From: Paenibacillus timonensis
Lineage (GTDB): Bacteria > Bacillota > Bacilli > Paenibacillales > Paenibacillaceae
Reading direction: 5' to 3'
Assembly (NCBI RefSeq): GCF_009725205.1
Contig: NZ_WNZY01000002.1
Span: 1 to 64,000 of the forward strand
Length of the DNA: 64,000 nucleotides
Shown: positions 16,517 to 25,957 of the stretch, piece by piece
Layout of the letters: the number at the start of each line of letters is the position of its first letter
Position numbering within the stretch: the stretch's first letter is position 1
Notes under the pieces: model-generated
The model's database searches: none
What the model was told of the DNA's origin: nothing
Seen by the model: the letters and a program-made list of their open reading frames with translations, nothing else
Made by a program: the position numbers and the translations under genes

Positions 16517-18313
16517 ATGAAAACCTTTCGCTCGCGCCTAACACTCATCCTAATGATTCTACTCGGGCTCTCGATGCTGGCGGCCGGCATCACGATGGCC
16601 CAGATGTTTAAGAACTCGCATATCCGGGCTTTGGAAGATAATATGGCCCGGGAAATTAATCTGCTTGAGGCGACTTTCGATTTTGTTCCCGTGGAGGGGA
16701 ATTCCGAGGCCAGCGCTTATTACGAACGAAAGGCGAAACAGCTAAAAGAGCTGACCGATTCCCGGGTCACGTTCATTACGTTGAACGGTATCGTCGTCGG
16801 CGACTCCGAGTCCGACCCGGAGCGAATGGATAACCATGCCCACCGGCAGGAAATCGAGTCCGCCGTTGGCGGGAACGTGGGCAGTGCGATCCGGTACAGC
16901 GATACGATCGGGGAAAATATGCTGTACGTAGCGCATCGCGTGACGGTCGGTGATTTTGACGGCTATATCCGCCTTTCGATGAGTTTGGCAGCCGTGGAGA
17001 AGGGGCTTGCCCAAGGGTGGATCTGGATGTTCGGCGGACTGCTTATCCTATTCCTCATAGCGGGTCTAGTAAGTTACCGAGTGGCCGCCGGGTTGACTAA
17101 GCCGCTGGAGCAGATCACCCGCGTCGCCCATCGCATCTCCGGATTCGATTACGACGCCAGGGTCAAGCTGGCCCGCAAGGACGAAATCGGTCAATTGGGC
17201 TTTGCCATCAACGGCATGGCAGACAGCCTGCAGCAACAGCTCAAGCGGATCCGGGATAACGAGGATTTGATGCAGAGCGTGCTCGCGAACATGACCGGCG
17301 GGATTCTCATGGTGGATGCTGCGGAGTGCATTGCCTTAATTAACCGGGAAGCGGAACGGATTTTGCATATGAAAGGCGAGCTGCTGCTCGGCAAATCGTA
17401 TCAGGTGCTCAAGCGAAACTATGAGTTCATCAAATTTATGGAAGAAGGCATTGCCCGCAAGGAAGCAGTTCAGGAGGAACGGAACGTCTACGATCCCGAG
17501 GAAAAAATCCTGCTGTTCGACAGCGTGCCGATGTTTGAAGACAACGGTAACTACCGCGGCATGTTGTTCCTGTTACAGGATGTCACCGAAATTCGGAAAC
17601 TGGAACGGATACGTAGCGAATTCGTTGCCAACGTGTCCCACGAGTTAAAGACGCCGATCGCGGCGGTTAAAGGCTTTGCCGAAACGCTGATGGCTGGCGG
17701 GGTGAAGGACGAGGAAACCGCGCGCTCATTCCTGCAGATCATCTATGACGAAGGAGACCGGTTAAACCGATTAATTGGCGACATTCTCGAGCTGTCCAAA
17801 ATCGAATCGAAGCGAGTGCCGCTGGAATACGCCCCGGTGCAGTTGAAAGAGCTGTTCGACAGCGTGTATGAAGTCCTTCTTCCGGCGGCCGGCAAAAAGT
17901 CAATCTCGATGTCGCATGACGTTCCGGAGCATCTGTTCATCGAGGCGGATGAGGATCGCCTGCGGCAAATCTTCATGAATTTGCTGTCCAATGCGATCAG
18001 CTATTCACTGGAAGGCGGGAAAGTACGCGTATCGGCAATCATAGTTGGCGAAGGCGGAGACGAGGAGAGGGTCCAGTTTACGGTTAGCGATACGGGGATC
18101 GGCATTCCCAAGAAGGATCTGCCGCGGATTTTCGAACGCTTCTATCGGGTCGATAAGGCGCGATCCCGCAGCTCGGGCGGCACGGGTCTTGGCCTGTCCA
18201 TCGTCAAACACCTCGTGGAACTGCATCACGGCACTATCCGCGTAGAGAGCAAAGTCGGTGAAGGAACGACGTTTATTTTGGAACTCCCCTTGATGCATGC
18301 CTTGGATGATTAA
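16517..18313 (+). CDS. phoR: Phosphate-regulon sensor histidine kinase PhoR
   Basis: 598 residues. TM1 at about 7-29, an extracytoplasmic PAS-like domain to about 165, TM2 at about 168-190, HAMP, a cytoplasmic PAS (about 250-350), HisKA with the phospho-acceptor His375 in NVSHELKTPI, and HATPase with the N box (NLLSNAISYS) and DTGIGIP, GGTGLGLS. It is the sensor of phosphate limitation for PhoP. The gene starts 2 bp after the fumarase stop with only a weak upstream AAGGATCCGG, so it probably depends on translational coupling. phoR precedes phoP, opposite to the usual phoP-phoR order, and phoP has its own promoter region. Confidence 0.9.
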   Translation: MKTFRSRLTLILMILLGLSMLAAGITMAQMFKNSHIRALEDNMAREINLLEATFDFVPVEGNSEASAYYERKAKQLKELTDSRVTFITLNGIVVGDSESDPERMDNHAHRQEIESAVGGNVGSAIRYSDTIGENMLYVAHRVTVGDFDGYIRLSMSLAAVEKGLAQGWIWMFGGLLILFLIAGLVSYRVAAGLTKPLEQITRVAHRISGFDYDARVKLARKDEIGQLGFAINGMADSLQQQLKRIRDNEDLMQSVLANMTGGILMVDAAECIALINREAERILHMKGELLLGKSYQVLKRNYEFIKFMEEGIARKEAVQEERNVYDPEEKILLFDSVPMFEDNGNYRGMLFLLQDVTEIRKLERIRSEFVANVSHELKTPIAAVKGFAETLMAGGVKDEETARSFLQIIYDEGDRLNRLIGDILELSKIESKRVPLEYAPVQLKELFDSVYEVLLPAAGKKSISMSHDVPEHLFIEADEDRLRQIFMNLLSNAISYSLEGGKVRVSAIIVGEGGDEERVQFTVSDTGIGIPKKDLPRIFERFYRVDKARSRSSGGTGLGLSIVKHLVELHHGTIRVESKVGEGTTFILELPLMHALDD

Positions 18314-18363
18314 GATCGGTCCTGGGAACATACCAATAAAGTGTAAACTGTTTTTTGAAAAAC

Positions 18364-18395
18364 TTTACACCGCGTTAACAATGCCGTGATATGCT
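18364..18395 (+). promoter_or_regulatory. Pho box and -10 element upstream of phoP
   Basis: Two hexamers TTTACA (18364-18369) and TTAACA (18375-18380) are separated by 5 bp, the canonical PhoP direct repeat with 11-bp period. A -10-like TATGCT at 18390-18395 follows 9 bp later, the spacing expected for PhoP-activated promoters. It implies autoregulation of phoP. Confidence 0.8.
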
Positions 18396-18461
18396 GGGCT
18401 TGTCATCAAAGTGATATTGGTTCAAAGCATGAACTTGTACCGCGAATAAATGGGGGGTACT

Positions 18462-19187
18462 ATGACACAACGTCTATTGGTTATCGAAGATGAACCGACG
18501 TTATCCCGGCTTTTGTCTTACAATCTGACGAGCGAAGGCTATGAAGTTGTCGTAGAGGATCACGGGCAGACCGGTTATGAAACCGCACTGCAGCAAGAAT
18601 TTGATTTGATATTGCTCGATTTGATGCTGCCGGGCATGAACGGTTTCGAAATCATGTCGAAGCTGCGAAGCGAAGGCGTGATGACGCCGGTGATTATCCT
18701 GACCGCAAAAAATGCGGAGGAGGAAGTCGTGCAGGGCCTGAAGTCCGGCGCCGATGATTACATCACGAAACCGTTTGGCGTGGCTGAGCTACTAGCTCGT
18801 GTCGCCGCCGTTCTCCGCCGATCGACAGGTCAGGAGGAACGCGACAAACCGGTCCAGCAGGAGAACTCTCAAATCGCGTTGGGCGCCTTGACGATTTATC
18901 CGGAGAAATACGAAGTCACGTTGAACGGGGAAGCGATCACGCTCCGGCCAAAGGAGTTCGAGGTGCTGCTATACTTGGCTCGCAAGCCCGGCGTGGTGAT
19001 GACCCGGGACGATCTGATGAATGCCGTATGGGGCTTCGATTATATCGGAGGGCAGCGGACCGTGGATGTGCACGTCAGCTCGCTGCGCAAGAAGCTCGAG
19101 CTGGATCCGCAGTCGGTGCATATCGATTCCATCCGCGGCGTCGGATACAAACTGGTTGTCAATAAGAAGAAAGCGTCCATCATGTAA
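18462..19187 (+). CDS. phoP: Phosphate-regulon response regulator PhoP
   Basis: OmpR-family response regulator, 241 residues. A receiver domain (about 1-120) with Glu9-Asp10, phospho-acceptor Asp53 (ILLDLMLPG), Thr and Lys109-type residues (TKPFG) is followed by a winged-helix DNA-binding domain (RPKEFEVLLYL, VWGFDYIGGQRTVDVHVSSLRKKL, IRGVGYKL). The start ATG 18462 has GGGGGG 5 bp upstream; the earlier ATG 18450 contains that site within its own first codons. It should bind the Pho boxes at 18364, 20530 and 28114. Its terminator overlaps its stop codon. Confidence 0.93.
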   Translation: MTQRLLVIEDEPTLSRLLSYNLTSEGYEVVVEDHGQTGYETALQQEFDLILLDLMLPGMNGFEIMSKLRSEGVMTPVIILTAKNAEEEVVQGLKSGADDYITKPFGVAELLARVAAVLRRSTGQEERDKPVQQENSQIALGALTIYPEKYEVTLNGEAITLRPKEFEVLLYLARKPGVVMTRDDLMNAVWGFDYIGGQRTVDVHVSSLRKKLELDPQSVHIDSIRGVGYKLVVNKKKASIM

Positions 19188-19211
19188 TTTCGTGATGGAC
19201 GTTCTTTTTTT
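19172..19211 (+). terminator. Terminator overlapping the phoP stop
   Basis: CGTCCATCA / TGATGGACG stem around the phoP stop codon followed by a T7 run. Confidence 0.85.
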
Positions 19212-19308
19212 ACATAGGACAAAAGTCCCGAAAACAATGTACTAACACTCTCCCTCTATGATTCTAGTAGATCGTGCGTAACGTATAAATACGGGGGAGT
19301 GGTTCAGG

Positions 19309-20526
19309 TTGGAAAATCAGGCCATCGCAGTATTGGAGCGTGCTGCAATTGAAGAGACAGAGAACTTGGCGGCGAACGTCGAAGGCGGGGATAACGGGGA
19401 ATCGTTGCTGATGGAAGACGGCCGCTCAGACGGTCGCTCGACGGAAGGTGTGGCGGTTGCGGCGGTACAGGTTCACTCATACAGCCATAGGGTTCCGGTG
19501 ATCGGATCGGAGGTTTCCTGCCGAGATGTGTTGGGGCAGTTCCAGAGGCAACCTGAGCTTCCATGTATCGTGGTTTGTGATGATGATCACAAGCCGATCG
19601 GGCTGTTGATGCGAGATCGTTTCTTTCGCCATTTGGCCGGTCGGTTTGCTGCGGATCTATTTTATGAGGTATCGGCGCTTCGTTTTGCCCAGCGGGAACC
19701 GTTAATCTGCGAGTTGAATACACCGGCCGGTGAACTGTTGGATCAAGCGTTAGGACGGGAGGGGACCTCTTTCTACGATGGTTTGATCTTAACCGATCAG
19801 GGGAAATATTACGGAATCCTGACAGTTCAGGATTTGATGCAGATGTCCCGGCATTTGCAGCGGGAAGCGGACGAAGCCAGGCGGGCGGCGGTCCTTGAGA
19901 GCCGCGATCGGATTGTACAGATCGAACGCTCGATCGCTGAAGTGACGGAGTCGGCGAAGCGAAGCCTGCTGGAATCGGAACGGATGAACGGATTGTCGGC
20001 GGAAGGACGTCATGAGTTGGAAGCGGTCAAGGCGTCGTTCGCCCGTGTGCTAGACATGACTCGCTCCCAAGAGAAACAAATGGCGGAGCTGTTGGAACGG
20101 ACGAAACAAATCTCATCGGTCGCCGATCATATCCGCAGCCTGGCGGACCAAAGCGGCATGCTGGCCATGAATGCCTCGATCGAAGCGGCTCATGCCGGGG
20201 AACATGGACGAGGGTTTGCGGTTGTGGCTTCCGAGGTTCGCAAGCTTGCCTTGCAGACGAAGAGCTTTTCCGAAGAAATCGGGTTAACGCTAGGTATTGT
20301 GAACCGGTTAATTCAGCAAACGGCGTCCACCGCTTCCTCCACTGCGGGAGAAATGGCGGAAAGCCACGGTAGAGTGGGCAACGCGGATGGGACGTTTCAA
20401 GCGCTGGTGGATTCAGCCCGAACCGTAGAGGAGCGCGGCCAAGAGATGTTCCGTTCCTCGGAAACGGCAGCCAGTCGCACGAGAACCGTGTTAGGCGAGC
20501 TGCGGCAGTTGGCCTCACTTTCGTAA
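19309..20526 (+). CDS. Soluble methyl-accepting chemotaxis protein with N-terminal CBS-like domains
   Basis: 405 residues with no signal peptide or membrane helix, so a cytoplasmic chemoreceptor. After an acidic N-terminus (1-50), residues about 55-180 resemble a CBS pair (VVCDDDHKPIGLLMRDRFFRHL and LILTDQGKYYGILTVQDLMQ). Residues about 190-405 are a coiled-coil MCP signalling domain whose conserved tip is IEAAHAGEHGRGFAVVASEVRKLA, the site that contacts CheA and CheW. The start is TTG 19309, with CAGG and GGGGGAG upstream. It lies between phoP and the Pho box of pstB1, suggesting it senses a cue tied to phosphate status. The ligand is unknown. Confidence 0.82.
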   Translation: MENQAIAVLERAAIEETENLAANVEGGDNGESLLMEDGRSDGRSTEGVAVAAVQVHSYSHRVPVIGSEVSCRDVLGQFQRQPELPCIVVCDDDHKPIGLLMRDRFFRHLAGRFAADLFYEVSALRFAQREPLICELNTPAGELLDQALGREGTSFYDGLILTDQGKYYGILTVQDLMQMSRHLQREADEARRAAVLESRDRIVQIERSIAEVTESAKRSLLESERMNGLSAEGRHELEAVKASFARVLDMTRSQEKQMAELLERTKQISSVADHIRSLADQSGMLAMNASIEAAHAGEHGRGFAVVASEVRKLALQTKSFSEEIGLTLGIVNRLIQQTASTASSTAGEMAESHGRVGNADGTFQALVDSARTVEERGQEMFRSSETAASRTRTVLGELRQLASLS

Positions 20527-20529
20527 GAT

Positions 20530-20583
20530 TTTACACTACGTTTACAATTAGACTCATGTACTTTTACATAAGTGCGCTAAAAT
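20530..20583 (+). promoter_or_regulatory. Pho box and promoter upstream of pstB1-phoU
   Basis: TTTACA at 20530-20535 and 20541-20546 with a 5-bp spacer, and a further in-phase TTTACA at 20563-20568 (two 11-bp steps on). A -10-like TAAAAT at 20578-20583 lies 9 bp after the last hexamer. The site starts just after the chemoreceptor stop; the 180-bp leader to pstB1 contains a hairpin-prone GC-rich stretch (20641-20690). Confidence 0.82.
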
Positions 20584-20763
20584 GAAACTGTTTTACATGG
20601 AATAATTCCTCATTCGAGCATACTAAATCAATAGCTGAAACGCCGGCACGGGCTCGCTGGGAAGGCGGGTACCGTGCTTCAAGTTTGCCCGCCATTTCCT
20701 CGGTCAATCTGGCATAAGCCCTGAGGCCGGGGCAAAGATGTTTATTTGTGAAGGAGAACTGAG

Positions 20764-21519
20764 ATGGATAACATTATCCGGATTCAAAAGTTGAATTTGT
20801 ATTATGACCGATTCCATGCGCTTAAGGACGTTTCTCTGGATATTCCGGAAAAGGCGATCACCGCTTTCATCGGGCCTTCCGGCTGCGGGAAGTCAACGCT
20901 CTTACGCACCTTGAACCGGATGAATGACATGATTCCTGGGACACGGATCGAAGGCACCGTGCAAATCGCCGGCAGTGACATTTACGGCGACGATGTCCAG
21001 GTGGAGGCCTTGCGCAAACGGGTGGGCATGGTGTTTCAACAGCCGAATCCTTTTCCAAAATCGATATATGACAATGTCGCCTATGGCCCGCGGCTGCACG
21101 GCATCAAGAACAAAGCGGCTTTGGATGAAATCGTGGAACGGAGTCTTCGTCAGGCCGTGCTGTGGGACGAGGTCAAGGATTTCCTGAAACGGTCGGCTCT
21201 CAGCTTGTCCGGCGGGCAGCAGCAGCGTCTTTGCATTGCACGAGCTATTGCCGTACAGCCCGATATTCTGTTGATGGATGAAGCCACTTCAGCGCTGGAC
21301 CCGATTTCCACCCTCAAGATTGAGGAACTGGTGCAGCAATTAAAAGATAGTTATACGATTGTCATGGTGACGCATAACATGCATCAGGCGGCGCGTATTT
21401 CGGGCCGGACCGTGTTCTTCCTCAACGGGGAGATCGTAGAGGCGGACGATACGCAGAAGCTCTTCTCCACGCCGCAGGATCCACGCACTGAAGATTACAT
21501 TTCCGGTCGTTTCGGATAA
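20764..21519 (+). CDS. pstB: Phosphate ABC transporter ATP-binding protein PstB (copy 1)
   Basis: 251 residues. ATPase of the Pst high-affinity phosphate importer, acting on the inner face with PstC and PstA. Walker [11 protein letters not shown]-loop [22 protein letters not shown], signature [14 protein letters not shown], Walker [13 protein letters not shown] and the switch His in [11 protein letters not shown] are intact. Its start has AAGGAG about 8 bp upstream. It is followed 18 bp later by phoU, away from the pstSCA-pstB2 operon 7 kb downstream, so this genome has two PstB paralogues, each under a Pho box. Confidence 0.94.
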   Translation: MDNIIRIQKLNLYYDRFHALKDVSLDIPEKAITAFIGPSGCGKSTLLRTLNRMNDMIPGTRIEGTVQIAGSDIYGDDVQVEALRKRVGMVFQQPNPFPKSIYDNVAYGPRLHGIKNKAALDEIVERSLRQAVLWDEVKDFLKRSALSLSGGQQQRLCIARAIAVQPDILLMDEATSALDPISTLKIEELVQQLKDSYTIVMVTHNMHQAARISGRTVFFLNGEIVEADDTQKLFSTPQDPRTEDYISGRFG

Positions 21520-21537
21520 TAAGGAGGCTGCAGCAAG

Positions 21538-22197
21538 ATGATTCAAAGAAAGGAATTTGATCAGAACCTGGAGGATTTGCGGCAACTGCTGAGACAAATG
21601 GGCGAGCATGTCGAGCACGCTTTGGCGGAGGCCATCAGCGCCCTGCAGGCTTTGGACTCGGCCAAAGCGAAAGAGATCGTGAAGCGCGATGCGGAGTTGA
21701 ACCGAATGGAAGAGCAGGTCATGGAGATCGGCTCGCGTCTGATCGTGACCCAGCAGCCGGTGGCCAAGGATCTGCGCCGGATCATCGTAGCGTTTAAAAT
21801 TTCCAGCGACTTAGAGCGGATGGGCGACTTGGCCATCGATATTGCCAAGGTCACTACGCGGCTGGAAGGTCAGACACTTATCAAGCCGTTGATCGATATT
21901 CCGAAAATGTCCGAGCTTGTTATTCTGATGCTGCGGGAATCGCTGCAATCGTATTTGGACGAGAATACCGATTTAGCCTATAAAATGGCGAAGGATGATG
22001 ATGAAGTCGATCACTTGTACAGCCAAATGATCCATGAGCTGTATGCGTTTATGATCTCTAATCCGGAATCTCTCCAGCAAGCGATGTTGCTGACGCTGGT
22101 GGGTCGGTATATCGAACGAATCGCCGATCATGCGACAAATATTGGCGAAAGTGCCGTTTACCTGGTGACCGGCCATCGTCCGGACCTAAACGAATAA
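21538..22197 (+). CDS. phoU: Phosphate transport/signalling regulator PhoU
   Basis: 219 residues of two repeated three-helix PhoU domains, with metal-binding-type motifs in each half: ISSDLERMGDLAIDIAKV and GRYIERIADHATNIGESAVYL. PhoU links the Pst transporter to PhoR signalling and dampens phosphate uptake. The gene has AAGGAGG 11 bp before its ATG and starts 18 bp after pstB1, indicating co-transcription. A strong GC-rich terminator follows. Confidence 0.95.
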   Translation: MIQRKEFDQNLEDLRQLLRQMGEHVEHALAEAISALQALDSAKAKEIVKRDAELNRMEEQVMEIGSRLIVTQQPVAKDLRRIIVAFKISSDLERMGDLAIDIAKVTTRLEGQTLIKPLIDIPKMSELVILMLRESLQSYLDENTDLAYKMAKDDDEVDHLYSQMIHELYAFMISNPESLQQAMLLTLVGRYIERIADHATNIGESAVYLVTGHRPDLNE

Positions 22198-22216
22198 TTC
22201 CTGCTCCCCCGCGGTC

Positions 22217-22264
22217 AACCGGCCGCCGCTCGCGAAATTGTGCGAGCGGCGGCCGGTTTTTCTT
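22217..22264 (+). terminator. Terminator after phoU
   Basis: Perfect 17-bp GC-rich arms AACCGGCCGCCGCTCGC / GCGAGCGGCGGCCGGTT followed by TTTTTCTTTT. Confidence 0.93.
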
Positions 22265-22345
22265 TTCCAAGGCGAGCTTTGGTGTTATCGGGAAGGCCCC
22301 TGTGTTATCATAAGAAAAGGTAGAAAACTGTGGACGAGGTGTCGT

Positions 22346-25003
22346 ATGGATAAATTGATACTTATAGATGGGAACAGCATTATTTACCGGGCATTTTTTG
22401 CCATGCCGCCGCTCACGAATTCCAGCGGCTTGCATACGAATGCCGTTTACGGTTTTACGAACATGCTGCTGCGGTTGATCCAAGAAGAGCGCCCCACGCA
22501 TATGCTGGTGGCCTTTGATGCGGGGAAAGTGACCTTCCGCCACGAAGGCTACCAGGAGTACAAAGGCGGACGCGACAAAACCCCGTCTGAGCTGTCCGAG
22601 CAGTTTCCATTGATGCGCGAGCTCCTGGAGAGCTTCGGCATCGCCTGGTTCGAATTGGCCGGGTACGAAGCCGATGATATTATCGGCACCTTGAGCAAAC
22701 GGGCCGAGGAAGCCGGTCAAGAAGTACTCGTTGTGACCGGAGATAAGGATATGCTGCAAGTCGTCAGCGATCGGGTTAAAGTGGCATTAACGCGCAAAGG
22801 TGTCAGTGAGGTCGAACCTTATGATCCGCAGCAAATCGAGGAGAGATACGGGCTTAAGCCGCTGCAAATCATCGATCTGAAAGGGCTGATGGGCGATACC
22901 TCCGACAATATCCCGGGGGTGCCGGGGATTGGGGAGAAGACAGCCCTGAAATTGCTGCACCAGTTCGGTTCTGTGGAGGAAGTACTGGCCCATACCGATG
23001 AATTGAAAGGGAAGATGAAGGAAAATTTGGTGAACCACGCAGAGGACGCCCGCATGAGCAAACAGCTGGCCACCATTTTCCGCGAGGTTCCGGTTGAACG
23101 CTCTTGGGAGGAGATGAAGTTTGACGGCATCCAGGAGGAATCGGCCGTTCCGATGCTGCGCAAGCTGGAGTTTAAGTCGCTGCTCGAGCGGATGTCCTTT
23201 GCCGGTGGAGGGAATTCAGAGGGAGCGGCTCCCGCGGAGATGGTTGAGATTGAGGTCACCGCGGTTAACCTGGAGAACCTGTCCGAGCTGAACGCCGATC
23301 TAGCGAACATCGAAGGGATCATTGTGGAATCCTACGGGGACAATCCGCATCAAGCTACAATGATGGGCATGGTGTTGTCCACCGCCAGCCGCCATTATTT
23401 CCTGCCGTTTGACGTGTTACAAGAGGGGGCGGCAGCAGAAGTGCGGGCCTGGTTGGCGGATGAGCACGTGCCAAAGCGGGGTTACGATCTGCACCGGGCG
23501 GACTTGGTGCTGTTCTGGCAAGGTGTCGCGTTTGCCGGAGCCGAACATGACGTGCAACTGGCCGCCTATTTGCTTGATCCGACGGAAAGCGACCAGACGA
23601 TCAGCGGCCTGGCGGCGAAATACCAGTTGCCGGCGGTGCCCGGCGACGATGAGGTATACGGCAAAGGCGCCAAATTTAAGGTGCCGGAGCCGGACGCGTT
23701 AAGCCGTCATCTGGCCCGCAAGTCGGACGCCCTGCTGCGCATTCTGCCGCTACAGCGGCAGGAGCTCGAGAAATATGAAATGGAGCGGCTGTTCTACGAA
23801 CTGGAAATGCCGTTATCCCGGATTTTGGCCGACATGGAGAAGCAAGGCATCGCCGTCAATAAGGAGGCCTTGAAAGAGCTTGGCGTGGAATTTGAAGCCC
23901 AGATCAATAAATTGGTAACGCGAATTTATGAAATCGCCGGCCTGGAATTCAATATCAATTCAACAAAGCAATTAGGAGAAATCCTATTTGATAAGCTGGG
24001 GTTGCCGGTGATCAAGAAAACCAAAACCGGTTATTCGACGGATGCGGAAGTGTTGGAGAAGCTGGCACCTTACCATGAAATCGTGCAGTTTATTCTGGAA
24101 TACCGCCAACTGGCTAAGCTTCAATCGACTTACGTCGAGGGTCTGCTGAAGGAGATCTCGCCGAAAACAGGTAAGGTGCATACGTATTTCCGGCAGACGA
24201 TCGCCGCAACCGGACGCCTGAGCAGCCAATATCCAAACTTGCAGAACATCCCGATCCGCCTCGAGGAGGGCCGCAAAATCCGCAAAGTTTTTGTTCCTTC
24301 AGAGGAAGGTTGGTTTATTCTGGCGGCGGATTACTCGCAAATTGAGCTTCGTGTATTAGCGCATATTTCCGGTGATCCGGGGCTCCAGGAAGCGTTCCTG
24401 CACGATATGGATATCCACACCAAGACGGCTATGGATGTGTTTGGCGTTGGACCGGACCAGGTTGACGCCAATATGCGCCGTTCGGCCAAAGCCGTCAATT
24501 TCGGGATTGTCTACGGGATCAGCGACTATGGCTTGTCCCAGAACCTGAACATTACGCGTAAGGAAGCCGCCCGGTTCATCGATCAATATTTCGACGCCTT
24601 CCAAGGCGTCCGACGTTATATGGACGACATCGTGAAGGAAGCGAAGCGCGACGGTTACGTCAAAACGCTGTTGGAGCGTCGCCGTTATCTGCCAGAGATC
24701 AACGCGTCGAACTTCAACCTGCGCTCCTTCGCTGAGCGTACGGCCATGAACACACCGATTCAAGGCTCCGCGGCGGACATCATCAAGCTGGCAATGGTGC
24801 GGATGGACGAGGAACTGCACAAGCACGGGCTCAAGAGCCGTATGCTGCTTCAGGTCCATGACGAATTGGTTTTCGAGGTACCGCCGGAAGAGTTGGCGAT
24901 CATGAGCAAGCTCGTGCCGGAGACGATGGGGAAAGCGTTAGAGCTCTCCGTGCCGCTTAAGGCCGAAGTGTCCAGCGGATTAAATTGGTACGAAGCGAAG
25001 TAG
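22346..25003 (+). CDS. polA: DNA polymerase I
   Basis: 885 residues. Fills gaps and removes RNA primers in replication and repair. Domains: 5'-3' nuclease (about 1-290; LILIDGNSIIYRAFFAMPPL, DDIIGTLS, GDTSDNIPGVPGIGEKTA), a 3'-5' exonuclease-like domain (about 310-480) without the catalytic DYE and other acidic residues, as in other Bacillales PolA, and the polymerase domain with motif A DYSQIELR (about 661), motif B RRSAKAVNFGIVYG and motif C VHDE (about 837). The start is ATG 22346 with GAGGTG 8 bp upstream. mutM follows after 37 bp, forming a repair operon. Confidence 0.96.
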   Translation: MDKLILIDGNSIIYRAFFAMPPLTNSSGLHTNAVYGFTNMLLRLIQEERPTHMLVAFDAGKVTFRHEGYQEYKGGRDKTPSELSEQFPLMRELLESFGIAWFELAGYEADDIIGTLSKRAEEAGQEVLVVTGDKDMLQVVSDRVKVALTRKGVSEVEPYDPQQIEERYGLKPLQIIDLKGLMGDTSDNIPGVPGIGEKTALKLLHQFGSVEEVLAHTDELKGKMKENLVNHAEDARMSKQLATIFREVPVERSWEEMKFDGIQEESAVPMLRKLEFKSLLERMSFAGGGNSEGAAPAEMVEIEVTAVNLENLSELNADLANIEGIIVESYGDNPHQATMMGMVLSTASRHYFLPFDVLQEGAAAEVRAWLADEHVPKRGYDLHRADLVLFWQGVAFAGAEHDVQLAAYLLDPTESDQTISGLAAKYQLPAVPGDDEVYGKGAKFKVPEPDALSRHLARKSDALLRILPLQRQELEKYEMERLFYELEMPLSRILADMEKQGIAVNKEALKELGVEFEAQINKLVTRIYEIAGLEFNINSTKQLGEILFDKLGLPVIKKTKTGYSTDAEVLEKLAPYHEIVQFILEYRQLAKLQSTYVEGLLKEISPKTGKVHTYFRQTIAATGRLSSQYPNLQNIPIRLEEGRKIRKVFVPSEEGWFILAADYSQIELRVLAHISGDPGLQEAFLHDMDIHTKTAMDVFGVGPDQVDANMRRSAKAVNFGIVYGISDYGLSQNLNITRKEAARFIDQYFDAFQGVRRYMDDIVKEAKRDGYVKTLLERRRYLPEINASNFNLRSFAERTAMNTPIQGSAADIIKLAMVRMDEELHKHGLKSRMLLQVHDELVFEVPPEELAIMSKLVPETMGKALELSVPLKAEVSSGLNWYEAK

Positions 25004-25040
25004 GTTCTTGGGATTACAACTTAGAATGAGGTGAGAGGAT

Positions 25041-25919
25041 ATGCCGGAATTGCCGGAGGTCGAGACGGTCCGACGGACCTTGACCCAATTGATCGTCGGG
25101 AAAACGATCCAAAGCGTCCACGTCTCCTTGCCGCGAATCATCCAACGGCCGGATGATATCCAGCGGTTTGAAGTCGAGCTCGCCGGACATACGATATTAG
25201 AGATTGGCCGCCGCGGGAAATTTCTGCGCATCATCATGGATGGGCTGGTACTCGTCTCCCATTTGCGGATGGAAGGGCGATACGGCGTTTATCAGACCGG
25301 CGATGAGGTGGAGAAGCATACGCATGTGATTTTCCGGTTTACAGATGGATCCGAACTCCGTTACAAGGACGTGCGCCAGTTCGGTACCATGCATTTGTTC
25401 TTGCCCGGAGAGGAATTTGCGCAGAAGCCTTTGGCCAAACTGGGGTTGGAGCCTTTGGAGGCCTCTTTTACGGCAAAGGCTTTTCAAGAGGTGATATCCA
25501 GGCGGTCTACCAAGATCAAGCCTGCGCTGCTAAACCAGGAATACATTGTGGGTCTGGGGAATATCTATGTGGATGAAGCCCTGTTCCGGGCGGGAATCCA
25601 CCCGGAACATCCGGCGGACAAGCTAACCAAGCGGCAAATGGAACGACTTCACACCGCTATCATAGATACGCTGACAGAAGCGGTGGAAGCTGGAGGATCC
25701 TCCATCAAGTCCTATGTCAATGGACAGGGAGAGATGGGAATGTTCCAACATTCCTTGCGGATGTACGGCCGACAAGGGGAGCCTTGCCTAAATTGCGGAC
25801 AGCCGGTGGTGAAGACCGTTGTAGGGGGACGGGGAACGCATTATTGCCCGAAATGTCAGCCTGCATACCGGACAAGTCATAAGACGCGAGGCGCTAAACA
25901 AACGATAGATGAAATTTAG
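25041..25919 (+). CDS. mutM: Formamidopyrimidine-DNA glycosylase
   Basis: 292 residues. Base-excision repair enzyme removing 8-oxoguanine and formamidopyrimidines. The N-terminal PELPEVETV provides the catalytic Pro1/Glu2 after Met removal; IGRRGKFL contains the conserved Lys; LNQEYIVGLGNIYVDEALF is the helix-two-turn-helix region; a C-terminal zinc finger has CLNC and CPKC. A short extra basic tail follows. Its start has GAGGTGAGAGG immediately upstream. Located between polA and coaE, the standard order in Bacillales. Confidence 0.96.
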   Translation: MPELPEVETVRRTLTQLIVGKTIQSVHVSLPRIIQRPDDIQRFEVELAGHTILEIGRRGKFLRIIMDGLVLVSHLRMEGRYGVYQTGDEVEKHTHVIFRFTDGSELRYKDVRQFGTMHLFLPGEEFAQKPLAKLGLEPLEASFTAKAFQEVISRRSTKIKPALLNQEYIVGLGNIYVDEALFRAGIHPEHPADKLTKRQMERLHTAIIDTLTEAVEAGGSSIKSYVNGQGEMGMFQHSLRMYGRQGEPCLNCGQPVVKTVVGGRGTHYCPKCQPAYRTSHKTRGAKQTIDEI

Positions 25920-25957
25920 GTCGAAGCTCCAAGTCAAAACAGTGAGGTGTATTGGGA

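Noticed and set aside
22346-25003. PolA lacking the 3'-5' exonuclease catalytic residues taken as a defect
   Set aside because: The same degeneration is normal in Bacillus-type PolA, so it is not a sign of decay.
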